Of a stretch of 34,361 nt of DNA, positions 6,956 to 14,313 are shown piece by piece; positions within the stretch are counted from its first letter, which is position 1, and each line of letters begins with the position of its first letter. A model generated the notes under the pieces. The model was not told the DNA's origin. It saw only the letters and a program-made list of their open reading frames with translations, and ran no database searches. The position numbers and the translations under genes were made by a program. This DNA comes from Oscillospiraceae bacterium (GTDB lineage Bacteria; Bacillota; Clostridia; Oscillospirales; Oscillospiraceae): NCBI GenBank assembly GCA_015067585.1, contig SVMC01000017.1, positions 1 through 34,361 on the forward strand, read 5' to 3'.

Positions 6956-7957
6956 ATGAAAAACACAATGAAAAAATTGCTCTGCGTCCTTCTGGCACTG
7001 ATGATGGTGGCATCCCTTGCCGCCTGCGGCGAGAAAGCCGGCGAAGTACAGGAAGCAGCAGAAGATGTTCCCGTGAACATTATGGTGCTCAACGGCACCA
7101 CCGGCTTCGGTATGGCGGGCCTCATCCACGATGCGAAGGAAGGTACCACCGAGCAGGAGTATAACATCTCCGTGGAGACGGATGCCTCCAACATCATGGC
7201 GGCCCTCATCAACGAATCCGTGGATATCGCTGCCCTGCCCACCAACGCAGCCAGCGTGATCTACAATAAGACCGAAGGCGCAGTGCAGACCCTTGCCCTC
7301 AATACCGAAGGCGTGCTGTATTTAGTGTCCAACGGCAGCGTAAAGCTTATGGACTTTGTGTCCCTGATCGAGCATAACATCTACGCCCCGGCACAGAACC
7401 CCAGCTTTATTCTTGAATATCTGTGCAAGGCCAACGGCCTTGTTCCCGGCGAGAATATTTTCATCGATAATACTTTTGCCCAGCCTGCGGAGCTGCTTGG
7501 GGCGGTGGTTTCCGGTCAGGCACCGCTGGCGGTACTGCCCGAACCCATGGTAACCGCTGCAGTGTCTGAGAATGCGGAGATCCGCATCGAGATGGATCTG
7601 ACGGAGCAGTGGAACATGGTGGCGCCGGAAGGCTCTCTGGTGCAGGGCTGCGTGGTGGTTCGCAAGGACTTTGCCCGGGAGCATCCCCAGCAGGTGGAGA
7701 CCTTCCTGAAGGAATATGAGGCATCCGTGGCGCTGTGTAGCGAGGATACGGCGACTGCAGCTGCCTATATTGCCGAAGCCGGCATTCTTGCCAACCAGAC
7801 CTATGCCGAGACAGCGATGCCTTACTGCAACATCTGCTTCGTAACCGGCGAGGAGATGAAGACCCGGCTTTCTGCCTATCTGGAGCTGATGGCGGGGGTC
7901 AACCCTGAGAGCATCGGCGGTACCTTACCCGCAGAGGATTTCTATTACATTCCCTGA
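6956..7957 (+). CDS. ABC importer substrate-binding lipoprotein, NMT1/ThiY/SsuA-like
   Basis: The 333-residue protein starts with a lipoprotein signal (MKKLLCVLLALMMVASLAAC, lipobox SLAAC), then a two-lobe periplasmic-binding fold of the NMT1/ThiY/TauA/SsuA type. Typical segments are LNGTTGFGMAGLI near the start of lobe one, NIMAALINESVDIAALPTNAASVIYNK (the 'count of the pocket' region) and GAVVSGQAPLAVLPEPMVTAAV, followed by VVVRKDFAREHPQQVETFL. Family members bind thiamine precursors, sulfonates, nitrate, or unknown small organic ligands; I cannot name the ligand. It leads an operon with permease and ATPase and sits behind a riboswitch-like leader with a terminator. The ATG at 6956 has GAAAGGGG about nine bases upstream. 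Confidence 0.87.
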   Translation: MKNTMKKLLCVLLALMMVASLAACGEKAGEVQEAAEDVPVNIMVLNGTTGFGMAGLIHDAKEGTTEQEYNISVETDASNIMAALINESVDIAALPTNAASVIYNKTEGAVQTLALNTEGVLYLVSNGSVKLMDFVSLIEHNIYAPAQNPSFILEYLCKANGLVPGENIFIDNTFAQPAELLGAVVSGQAPLAVLPEPMVTAAVSENAEIRIEMDLTEQWNMVAPEGSLVQGCVVVRKDFAREHPQQVETFLKEYEASVALCSEDTATAAAYIAEAGILANQTYAETAMPYCNICFVTGEEMKTRLSAYLELMAGVNPESIGGTLPAEDFYYIP

Positions 7958-7981
7958 GTTTAACGAAACGGAGGTTGCCCC

Positions 7982-8746
7982 ATGAAACGCGCGGCGAAAA
8001 ACCTTCTGGCGCTGGTCTTTTGGCTTGGCGTCTGGGCTTTTGCGGCCTGGCGGATGGGGCAGCCTCTTCTTTTGCCGTCTCCCATCCATGTGGCGGGACG
8101 GCTTTGGCATTTGATGGGAGAGGGCGGCTTCTGGCTGACCACGGCGGCATCTTTAGGCAGGGTACTGCTGGGTGTGGTGCTGTCGGTGGTGCTGGGTGTG
8201 GCGCTGGCGGCGCTGACGGAGGCGTTCTCCTGGCTCAATGACCTGTTATCCCCCCTTCTCACCGTCATCAAGTCCACCCCGGTGGCTTCCTTCATCATTC
8301 TGGCGATCCTGTGGATGGGGCGGGATCAGGTGCCGGTTTTCATCGTGATCCTGATGGCTCTGCCGGTAATCTGGGCCAATGTGGCCACAGGCATCCGCAC
8401 CACAGATCCCGGACTTTTGCAGATGGCGAAGGTGTATCAGTTTCCGCTGCTGCGCCGTCTGCGGCGGATCTGGGTGCCCTCTGTCATGCCCCATTTCCTT
8501 TCTGCCTGCCGTACTTCCCTGGGCCTTGCCTGGAAGGCGGGCATTGCGGCGGAGGTGCTGACGGTGCCTGCAAACTCCATTGGCAAGATGCTCTACACCT
8601 CCAAGCTCAACTTCCAGATCGAGGAGCTGTTTGCGTGGACCTTGGTGGTGATCGTGCTGAGCCTTGTCATTGAGCAGGGGTTATTATCCTTGCTTGGCCG
8701 GGTGAGCGCGGCCTACAATACGAGGGGAGGAACCGGCGATGGTTGA
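7982..8746 (+). CDS. ABC importer permease, SsuC/ThiX-like
   Basis: The 254-residue protein is a binding-protein-dependent transport permease with about six membrane helices. Recognisable parts are the early LLLPSPIHVAGRLWHLMGEGGFWLTTAASLGRVLLG, the core LLTVIKSTPVASFIILAILWMG, and the cytoplasmic coupling loop TTDPGLLQMAKVYQFPLLRRLRRIWVPSVMPHFLSACRTSLGLAWKAGIAAEVL, which matches the EAA-type motif of the taurine/nitrate/sulfonate class. It forms the membrane channel with the next gene's ATPase. GGAGG lies upstream of the ATG, 24 bases after the binding-protein gene. It overlaps the ATPase gene by 8 bases, so translation is coupled. Confidence 0.9.
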   Translation: MKRAAKNLLALVFWLGVWAFAAWRMGQPLLLPSPIHVAGRLWHLMGEGGFWLTTAASLGRVLLGVVLSVVLGVALAALTEAFSWLNDLLSPLLTVIKSTPVASFIILAILWMGRDQVPVFIVILMALPVIWANVATGIRTTDPGLLQMAKVYQFPLLRRLRRIWVPSVMPHFLSACRTSLGLAWKAGIAAEVLTVPANSIGKMLYTSKLNFQIEELFAWTLVVIVLSLVIEQGLLSLLGRVSAAYNTRGGTGDG

Positions 8747-9338
8747 GCTTCATGAGATCGCTGTGCGCTTTGGCGACAAGACCGTACTGGACCGGCTTTC
8801 CTTCCATGTCCCACGGGGCAGCCACATTGCCATCATGGGTCCCTCCGGTGTGGGGAAAAGCACCCTTTTGTATGTCATAGCAGGCTTGCGCAAGCCGGAT
8901 TCCGGACAATGCCGGGTCAATACCCGGCGCTGCGCCATGCTGTTCCAGCAGCCAAGGCTGCTTCCATGGCTGACAAGTGCGGAAAATGTGAACTGCGTTC
9001 TGTCAGATACGAAGGCCACCCTGCCGAAGGCAGAGGAATGGCTCCGCCGCCTTGGCATGGAAGCGGATGCCGGAAAATATCCGGCAGAGCTTTCCGGCGG
9101 AATGCAGCAGCGGGTGGCCCTTGCCCGGGCGCTGGCATTTGAAGGAGAACTGATTTTACTGGATGAGCCCTTTCAGGGGCTGGACGAAGCGACAAAGGCC
9201 GGGGCAACAGCCCTGTGCCGCAGGGAACTGGCAGACCGCACCACCATCCTTGTCACCCACGACAGGGCAGAGGCGCGGGCCTTGGCAGACAGGATCTATA
9301 TTCTGAGCCGGGACGGACTAACGGAGGAAGAACCATGA
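8739..9338 (+). CDS. ABC importer ATPase, SsuB/TauB-like
   Basis: This 199-residue protein powers the importer. All ABC motifs are present: Walker A GPSGVGKST, Q-loop LFQQPRLLPWLTSAENV, signature LSGGMQQRVALARAL, Walker B LILLDEPFQGLD and the H-loop histidine in TILVTHDRAEA. It is shorter than the usual 240-260 residues, ending soon after the H-loop, so it has the nucleotide-binding domain only. The gene overlaps the permease gene at its start and the TM1266-family gene at its end (ATGA), which shows that all four are one transcription and translation unit. Confidence 0.93.
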   Translation: MVELHEIAVRFGDKTVLDRLSFHVPRGSHIAIMGPSGVGKSTLLYVIAGLRKPDSGQCRVNTRRCAMLFQQPRLLPWLTSAENVNCVLSDTKATLPKAEEWLRRLGMEADAGKYPAELSGGMQQRVALARALAFEGELILLDEPFQGLDEATKAGATALCRRELADRTTILVTHDRAEARALADRIYILSRDGLTEEEP

Positions 9339-9595
9339 GTGACAGCAGAGTTGCGGTATTGAGTATTTTGGTGGAGCAGGTGGAGGCTGTGGAGCGGGTG
9401 AATGCCATGCTCCATGAGTATGCCCCCTATGTCATCGGGCGCATGGGCCTGCCCTATCGGGAAAAGGGCATCAGCGTCATCTGCGTGGTGATGGACGCTC
9501 CCCAGCCTGCCATCAGCGCCTTGTCCGGCAAGATCGGCAGGATCTCCGGCGTCAGCGCCAAGGTGGCCTATGCCAAGACGGCGGCGGAACACTAA
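9335..9595 (+). CDS. TM1266-family iron-only hydrogenase system regulator-like protein
   Basis: The 86-residue protein matches the TM1266 / TIGR03959 family, small ACT- or NikR-C-like ferredoxin-fold proteins annotated as putative iron-only hydrogenase system regulators. Visible are the strand-helix opening RVAVLSILVEQVEAVERVNAMLHEYAPYVIGRMGLPYREKGISVICVVMD and the end KIGRISGVSAKVAYAK. Relatives are found beside [FeFe]-hydrogenase maturation genes; here instead it is fused in an overlapping operon to an ABC importer, with ATGA overlap to the ATPase gene and a GGAGGAAG ribosome site. No HydE, HydF or HydG is in the window. It lacks a DNA-binding domain, so a role as ligand sensor or transporter partner is as likely as gene regulation. 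Confidence 0.8.
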   Translation: MSDSRVAVLSILVEQVEAVERVNAMLHEYAPYVIGRMGLPYREKGISVICVVMDAPQPAISALSGKIGRISGVSAKVAYAKTAAEH

Positions 9596-9609
9596 GGTGG
9601 TGTATTGCT

Positions 9610-10050
9610 ATGAACGCCAATCAGATCTTTGGGCTTATATTTTCAGCAGCCGCGTTGCTGATCATCCGTGGGTATATGGGTGCAGAACTGTACCTGTGCC
9701 TGTCTAAAAAAGCCAGGAAAGCCTATAAAAAAGAGGTTTCCTTTATTGATTGGTGGTTTTTTCAGTCGGCACCACAGAGGGTGCAGGACAAGTACTCCAA
9801 GCATGAAAAGAAGACCATACAGTATCCCGAAATTATGGCGTTTTATCGCGTTTTGAATGCCCTGCTTCATTTGATGTTCGCTGTTGAATTGATGGTTGCG
9901 GCGGCGTTTGCGTTGGATTGGCTGACGGGAACGGTATACAATGCGGTTTGTCAGCTTTATTTGTGTATGTGTGCGCTGATCCTTGTTCTGATTGCAATCA
10001 TAAATTTCACAACAAACAGAAGATATTATCGTTCACGATACAAACATTAG
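9610..10050 (+). CDS. Uncharacterised membrane protein with three predicted helices
   Basis: The 146-residue protein has one N-terminal membrane segment (IFGLIFSAAALLIIRGYMGAELYLCL) and two more in the C-terminal half (LLHLMFAVELMVAAAFALDW and LYLCMCALILVLIAIINF), separated by a basic cytosolic stretch rich in Lys and Trp (SKKARKAYKKEVSFIDWWFF). I do not recognise a family. It lies 14 bases after the TM1266-family gene with a GGTGG ribosome site, and a strong terminator follows, so it is the last gene of the importer operon. Base use is more AT-rich than its neighbours, hinting that it was added later. Confidence 0.7.
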   Translation: MNANQIFGLIFSAAALLIIRGYMGAELYLCLSKKARKAYKKEVSFIDWWFFQSAPQRVQDKYSKHEKKTIQYPEIMAFYRVLNALLHLMFAVELMVAAAFALDWLTGTVYNAVCQLYLCMCALILVLIAIINFTTNRRYYRSRYKH

Positions 10051-10060
10051 AAAAAATATA

Positions 10061-10097
10061 CCGCACAGCAGGCGATTTTGCCCGCTGTGCGGTTTTT
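10061..10097. terminator. Bidirectional terminator between convergent operons
   Basis: CCGCACAGC (10061-10069) pairs with GCTGTGCGG (10084-10092), with an inner GGC/GCC continuation. TTTTT follows on the plus strand and TATATTTTTT on the minus strand, so it ends both the importer operon and the MBL-hydrolase operon. Confidence 0.9.
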
Positions 10098-10105
10098 GGT
10101 TGGGG

Positions 10106-10984
10106 TCAGATGCTCTGCCAGTACAGCCGATTATCTCGAAATTCCGCCTTCACTTCCTGCCGGTCCAGAAGGCAGGAAAGATAGGAGCGGATGGTGCTGC
10201 CCACCAGGACATACTGGGTAAAGTCCATGCGCAGGCTGTAATGATCGAAAACACCCTTGAGGATATGCTCAAAGCTGCTTTCCTCCCGACAGAGAGTTCG
10301 CACAAGATCGAGGATCTCATGCACCTTGGCGGCATTCTTATCCGCCAGAGCGGCGATCGAGTCCGTGGCGGGGGCATGGGCGGGGATAAAGCAGGTGCCA
10401 TGAAGGGTTTTGGCGATTTCAAGGGAAGAAAGATATTTTTCCACATCATATAAATAGGAGATGTGGTATTTTTCGATGATATTTTCCGCAGTCATGCAGT
10501 CGCCTAAGAACCAGACACCGTCCGGGGTGCGGAAGGCGGCCATGGCGGGGCTGTGACCGTCCAGCCGGCACATTTCCATGCCTTCGGGAAGACAGTCTTC
10601 CGTCAGAGGTTTTGCGGGACTCGGCTGCGCCATGAGAAATTTGCTGCGCAGAGCTTTGGGCGGGCAGCCGCCGTAGAGCATGGCAGGTTCAAACTCCGGA
10701 TGCCGGGTAAAGCTGAGATCCCCCTCCGGGGCATAGACCTCGCAGCCGGTGCGGGCAGCAAGGGCGGCGCAGCCGCCGATATGATCGGCATGGGAATGGG
10801 TGGCGAGGACCATAGCGAGGTTCCAACCCTGCGCCCCGAGGATCTTCAGAATTCTGCGGGCGGCGTCCTTGTCGCTGCCGCTGTCGATGAGGCAAACCTC
10901 GTTGCCGCTCATGAGATATACGCCGATCTTGGCGGGGCAATCAATATACCAGGTGCGCTCTGCCACCTGAATCAGCTCATACAT
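10106..10984 (-). CDS. Metallo-beta-lactamase-fold hydrolase
   Basis: This 292-residue protein has the MBL-fold metal motif THSHADHIGG with H63, H65, D67 and H68, a later GHSPAMAAF histidine, FLGDCMTAEN with the bridging aspartate, and a HAPA histidine. That is the full ligand set for two metals. The C-terminal 80 residues (LVRTLCREESSFEHILKGVF...LVGSTIRSYLSCLLDRQEVKAEF) look like a winged-helix tail found in many glyoxalase II-like or LACTB2-like members. Substrate not readable; thioester or phosphoester hydrolysis is likely. The ATG at 10984 has AAGGAG upstream. It is 12 bases after the pseudouridine synthase gene and co-transcribed with it. Confidence 0.88.
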   Translation of the reverse strand: MYELIQVAERTWYIDCPAKIGVYLMSGNEVCLIDSGSDKDAARRILKILGAQGWNLAMVLATHSHADHIGGCAALAARTGCEVYAPEGDLSFTRHPEFEPAMLYGGCPPKALRSKFLMAQPSPAKPLTEDCLPEGMEMCRLDGHSPAMAAFRTPDGVWFLGDCMTAENIIEKYHISYLYDVEKYLSSLEIAKTLHGTCFIPAHAPATDSIAALADKNAAKVHEILDLVRTLCREESSFEHILKGVFDHYSLRMDFTQYVLVGSTIRSYLSCLLDRQEVKAEFRDNRLYWQSI

Positions 10985-10996
10985 GGCAAACTCCTT

Positions 10997-11962
10997 TTAA
11001 TATTGGTAGTCAGGAAAATACTCTTGCACGAAATCCACCTGTGCGGCTTTGAAGCTTTTGCCGTTAAGATATTCAAGGGGGCCTGCGTCGGTGGTGAAGC
11101 GGAACTGCAGGCGGTAGGAATACAGGGCCTGATAGCTGCGGTCAAAGCGCTTGTCCAGCTTGCCGTATTTTCCATCACCCAGCAGGGGGTGTCCCGCATG
11201 GGCAAACTGGGCACGGATCTGATGGGTGCGGCCGGTGATCAGCTCGCATTCCACCAAAGAAAGGCCGTTCTTGCTCTGGAGGGTACGGTAGTTGGTGACG
11301 CTGGTCTTGGCGCCGGGCTGGGGTTTTTCCGTCACATAGACCCGGTTTTTTACCGCATCCTTGAAAAGATAGCCCTCTAATTTCCCGTTTTTCGGCTTCG
11401 GGGTGCCGTGGACGATGGCAAGATAGAATTTATCCATCTCCCGGTCCTTGATCTTCTGGTTCATCACACGAAGGGCATCGGCGGTCTTGGCGGCAATGAC
11501 GATGCCGCCGGTGTTGCGGTCGATGCGGTTGCACAAGGCGGGGGCAAAGGCGTGCTCCTGCCGGGGATTCCATTCCCCCTTGGCATAGAGGTAAGCCTGA
11601 ATGTGGTCAATGAGGGTTCTGCCGTATTCCGCACCGTCGTGGGGATGCACCGCAAGGCCGGGGCGCTTATCCACCAGCAGCAGATGCTCGTCCTCATAGA
11701 CGATGGAGAGCTTCGGTGTGCTCACCCGCAGATAGGCATTTTCCGGCTTGGGGGTCTCAAAGAACTCATCCCCAATATAAAGCTGCAGGGTATCCCCCTC
11801 GCACAGCCGGGTATCCCGCTGGGCGCGGCGGCCGTTATGCTTGATGCGCTTGCAGCGGATGTACTTCTGGGTCAGGGATGCAGGCAGCAAGGGGACAGCC
11901 TTTCCGATGAAGCGATCCAGCCGCTGTCCCGCGTCATTTTTCCCGATGGTCAGCTCTTTCAA
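10997..11962 (-). CDS. RluC/RluD-family pseudouridine synthase, TTG start
   Basis: The 321-residue enzyme isomerises uridine to pseudouridine in rRNA or tRNA. An S4 RNA-binding domain occupies the first 60 residues (AGQRLDRFIGKAVPLLPASLTQKYIRCKRIKHNGRR) and the catalytic domain carries RIDRNTGGIVIAAK with catalytic D148, and LITGRTHQIRAQFAHAGHPLLGDGKYG near the end. The usual HRLD is NRID here, still with the aspartate. The start codon is TTG at 11962: GGGGAGG lies seven bases before it and no ATG is available for a long way downstream. A divergent promoter pair lies upstream. A second family member occurs at 20691. Target site cannot be assigned. Confidence 0.9.
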   Translation of the reverse strand: MKELTIGKNDAGQRLDRFIGKAVPLLPASLTQKYIRCKRIKHNGRRAQRDTRLCEGDTLQLYIGDEFFETPKPENAYLRVSTPKLSIVYEDEHLLLVDKRPGLAVHPHDGAEYGRTLIDHIQAYLYAKGEWNPRQEHAFAPALCNRIDRNTGGIVIAAKTADALRVMNQKIKDREMDKFYLAIVHGTPKPKNGKLEGYLFKDAVKNRVYVTEKPQPGAKTSVTNYRTLQSKNGLSLVECELITGRTHQIRAQFAHAGHPLLGDGKYGKLDKRFDRSYQALYSYRLQFRFTTDAGPLEYLNGKSFKAAQVDFVQEYFPDYQY

Positions 11963-11995
11963 GGTAAGTTCCTCCCCGTTTTCTTCTCTTCTTAA

Positions 11996-12024
11996 ACTAT
12001 GCGCAGGAATCGAGAAAAAGTCAA
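11996..12024 (-). promoter_or_regulatory. Promoter of the RluC-like/MBL operon
   Basis: On the minus strand TTGACT (12019-12024) and CATAGT (11996-12001) are separated by 17 bases, about 30 bases before the TTG start codon. Confidence 0.6.
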
Positions 12025-12054
12025 GGTTTTTTTAATAAAAACAGAAAAAAGCAT

Positions 12055-12083
12055 TTGACAAACAGGTGGGTTATGACTATAAT
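12055..12083 (+). promoter_or_regulatory. Consensus promoter of yceD-rpmF
   Basis: TTGACA (12055-12060) and TATAAT (12078-12083) are perfect consensus boxes with 17 bases between. The start near 12090 gives a leader of only about 25 bases, and excludes the upstream TTG at 12089 as the translation start of yceD. Confidence 0.85.
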
Positions 12084-12115
12084 ATCTTTTGCATGACTAT
12101 GGATTGGAGATCACT

Positions 12116-12622
12116 ATGCTGCTTGGATTGTCAAAAATTATAGACGCCCCCGGCAGCTCTGTGGACTTCGAGACGAGCCTTGATCTGAGTGATCTTGACT
12201 TTGGCGGCTGCTGCCCCGCAAAACAGCCGGTTACCGCGGTCGGAAGCGTGAAAAATACCGCCGGTGTTCTGATGATGCACGGTGAGGTGCGTACCCGCCT
12301 GTTTGGTGTCTGCGCCCGGTGTGCTTCGGAGTTTGAACGGGATGTGGTTTTCCCGCTTAAAGCGATCCTGGTAACAGAGCTGGCCAGTGAAGAGAACGAA
12401 GATGAATGGGTCTTCCAGCTGACGGAGGATTGTGCGGACCTGGATGATATCGTAACCACCACCTTTGTGCTGAATATGGACACAAAGCTTCTGTGCAGTG
12501 AGGACTGCGAAGGCCTCTGCTGCCGGTGCGGCGCGAATCTCAATCTGGGCCCCTGCAACTGTCAGCCTGAGGTAGATCCTCGTTTCGCTGTGTTGCAGCA
12601 GCTATTAAATGATACAAAATAG
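12116..12622 (+). CDS. YceD family (DUF177) protein
   Basis: The 168-residue protein matches YceD/DUF177, which in many bacteria precedes rpmF and is linked to 23S rRNA or large-subunit assembly and control of the acetyl-CoA/rpmF region. The conserved C-terminal region CSEDCEGLCCRCGANLNLGPCNC is seen, with the cysteine pairs that may bind zinc, followed by DPRFAVLQQLL, the family's closing helix. A first cysteine pair occurs as CARCASEF mid-protein. The ATG at 12116 has GGAG six bases upstream and fits the strong promoter; a longer frame would start at the transcription start itself. rpmF follows after 39 bases. Confidence 0.88.
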   Translation: MLLGLSKIIDAPGSSVDFETSLDLSDLDFGGCCPAKQPVTAVGSVKNTAGVLMMHGEVRTRLFGVCARCASEFERDVVFPLKAILVTELASEENEDEWVFQLTEDCADLDDIVTTTFVLNMDTKLLCSEDCEGLCCRCGANLNLGPCNCQPEVDPRFAVLQQLLNDTK

Positions 12623-12661
12623 ATTATTGCTGAAAAGCATTTCGACCAAGGAGGTGTCACC

Positions 12662-12847
12662 ATGGCTGTCCCTAAGAATAAAGTTTCCAAGGCAAGAAGA
12701 GACAAGAGACGTAACTCTCACTGGAAGCTCGCGATCCCCGGCGTCGTTGCCTGCCCCAAGTGCGGCGAAGCACGTCTGCCCCACAGAGCTTGCAAGAATT
12801 GCGGTACCTACAACGGCCGCGAAGTGATCGCGGTGGAAGCAGAGTAA
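12662..12847 (+). CDS. rpmF: 50S ribosomal protein L32
   Basis: This 61-residue protein is L32 of the large subunit. [23 protein letters not shown] is the hallmark opening, followed by a zinc ribbon with CPKC and CKNC pairs and the tail YNGREVI. It is the zinc-binding form. AAGGAGGT lies just upstream of the ATG. Together with yceD it makes the usual two-gene transcript, ended by a hairpin at 12876-12905. Confidence 0.98.
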   Translation: MAVPKNKVSKARRDKRRNSHWKLAIPGVVACPKCGEARLPHRACKNCGTYNGREVIAVEAE

Positions 12848-12875
12848 TTCTGACAGACGGATACTGTTTCAGTTG

Positions 12876-12905
12876 AGAGGAAGGCTGCGCCTTCCTCTTC
12901 GTCTT
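12876..12905 (+). terminator. Terminator after rpmF
   Basis: GAGGAAGGC (12877-12885) pairs with GCCTTCCTC (12889-12897), a 9-bp stem with a three-base loop. The following stretch TTCGTCTTTC is only moderately T-rich. Confidence 0.65.
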
Positions 12906-12921
12906 TCTACGGCAAAAAAGA

Positions 12922-12950
12922 TTGATTTTCTGCGCGATATGCGCCATAAT
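12922..12950 (+). promoter_or_regulatory. Promoter of der-gpsA
   Basis: TTGATT (12922-12927) and CATAAT (12945-12950) are 17 bases apart, giving a start near 12957 and a very short leader before AAGGAGG and the der ATG at 12979. Confidence 0.6.
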
Positions 12951-12978
12951 ACCTATAGTTATGGAAGGAGGCGAGGGT

Positions 12979-14307
12979 ATGGCATTGCCTGTTGTTGCCA
13001 TCGTCGGACGCCCCAATGTGGGCAAATCGATGCTCTTTAATAAGCTGACCGGGCAGCGTACCGCCATTGTGGAGGATACCCCCGGCGTCACCCGTGACCG
13101 CATTTACGGCAAATGCGAATGGAACGGGCGTGAATTTCAGATCGTGGACACCGGCGGCATTGAGCCAAGCACCCGCAGCGAGATGCTGCAGTTCATGCGC
13201 CGTCAGGCGGAGATCGCCATCGAGACCGCCAATGTGATCGTCATGGTCACGGATGTGAAGGTGGGTATGACGGCGGCGGATCAGGAAGTGGCCAATATGC
13301 TCCTCAGGAGTAAGAAGCCCGTATGCCTTGCCGTCAACAAGTGCGACAGCATCGGCGCCACCACCCCGGAATTCTATGAGTTCTATGCCCTTGGTCTGGG
13401 CGACCCCATCGAAGTCTCCGCCATTCATGGCCACGGCACCGGCGACCTGCTGGACTTCTGCGTGGAGCACTTCCCCCCGGAGGATGAGGAACCGGAGGAT
13501 GAGGACATCATCCGCGTTGCCATCGTGGGCAAGCCCAATGTGGGCAAATCCAGCCTGCTCAACCGCATTCTGGGCATGGAGCGTGTCATCGTTTCCGATG
13601 TGGCAGGCACCACCCGTGACGCGATTGACAGCTATTTTGAAAACGAATTTGGCAAATACTGCTTCATCGATACGGCGGGTATGCGCCGCAAGTCCAAGGT
13701 GGACGATGCCATCGAGAAGTATTCCAATATGCGCTCCATCAGCGCCATCGACCGCAGCGATGTGTGCCTCATCCTCATTGACGCCAACGAAGGCGTGACG
13801 GATCAGGATACCAAGATCGCCGGTCTTGCCCACGAGGCGGGCAAAGCCTGCATCATCGTAGCCAACAAGTGGGATACGGTGGAAAAAGAAACCAAGACCA
13901 TGGATGAAAAGACCGCCGCCATCCGTGAGGACTTGGGCTATATGCCCTATGCACCCATCGTCTTCCTGTCTGCCCTGACGGGCCAGCGGGTGGGCAAGCT
14001 CTTTGAGATCATCAATGTGGTGGCCAACAATGCCGCCATGCGTATCACCACCGGTATGCTCAATAACATTCTGGCAGACGCCACCGCCCGTGTGCAGCCG
14101 CCTACGGACAAGGGCCGCCGCCTGAAGATCTATTATATGACCCAGGTGGATGTGAAGCCGCCTCATTTCATCATTTTCTGCAACGATGCCAGACTGTTCC
14201 ATTTCTCCTATCAGCGCTATCTGGAGAACCAGATCCGGGCAGTCTTCGGCCTTGAGGGAACGCCGATCCGCATTACCATCCGGCAAAAGGGCGATAAGGA
14301 GGATTGA
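12979..14307 (+). CDS. der: Ribosome-assembly GTPase Der (EngA)
   Basis: The 442-residue protein is the double GTPase needed for 50S subunit maturation. The first G domain has GRPNVGKS near residue 10, DTPGVTRD, DTGG and NKCD; the second has GKPNVGKSS from residue 184, DVAGTTRD, DTAGMRRKSK and NKWD. The C-terminal KH-like domain closes with KPPHFIIFCNDARLFHFSYQRYLENQIRAVFGLEGTPIRI. Length is normal. The ATG at 12979 has AAGGAGG upstream; an ATG 18 bases earlier lies in the ribosome site itself. gpsA follows six bases after the stop and its ribosome site is inside the end of der, the usual Firmicutes order. Confidence 0.98.
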   Translation: MALPVVAIVGRPNVGKSMLFNKLTGQRTAIVEDTPGVTRDRIYGKCEWNGREFQIVDTGGIEPSTRSEMLQFMRRQAEIAIETANVIVMVTDVKVGMTAADQEVANMLLRSKKPVCLAVNKCDSIGATTPEFYEFYALGLGDPIEVSAIHGHGTGDLLDFCVEHFPPEDEEPEDEDIIRVAIVGKPNVGKSSLLNRILGMERVIVSDVAGTTRDAIDSYFENEFGKYCFIDTAGMRRKSKVDDAIEKYSNMRSISAIDRSDVCLILIDANEGVTDQDTKIAGLAHEAGKACIIVANKWDTVEKETKTMDEKTAAIREDLGYMPYAPIVFLSALTGQRVGKLFEIINVVANNAAMRITTGMLNNILADATARVQPPTDKGRRLKIYYMTQVDVKPPHFIIFCNDARLFHFSYQRYLENQIRAVFGLEGTPIRITIRQKGDKED

Positions 14308-14313
14308 TCCCCC

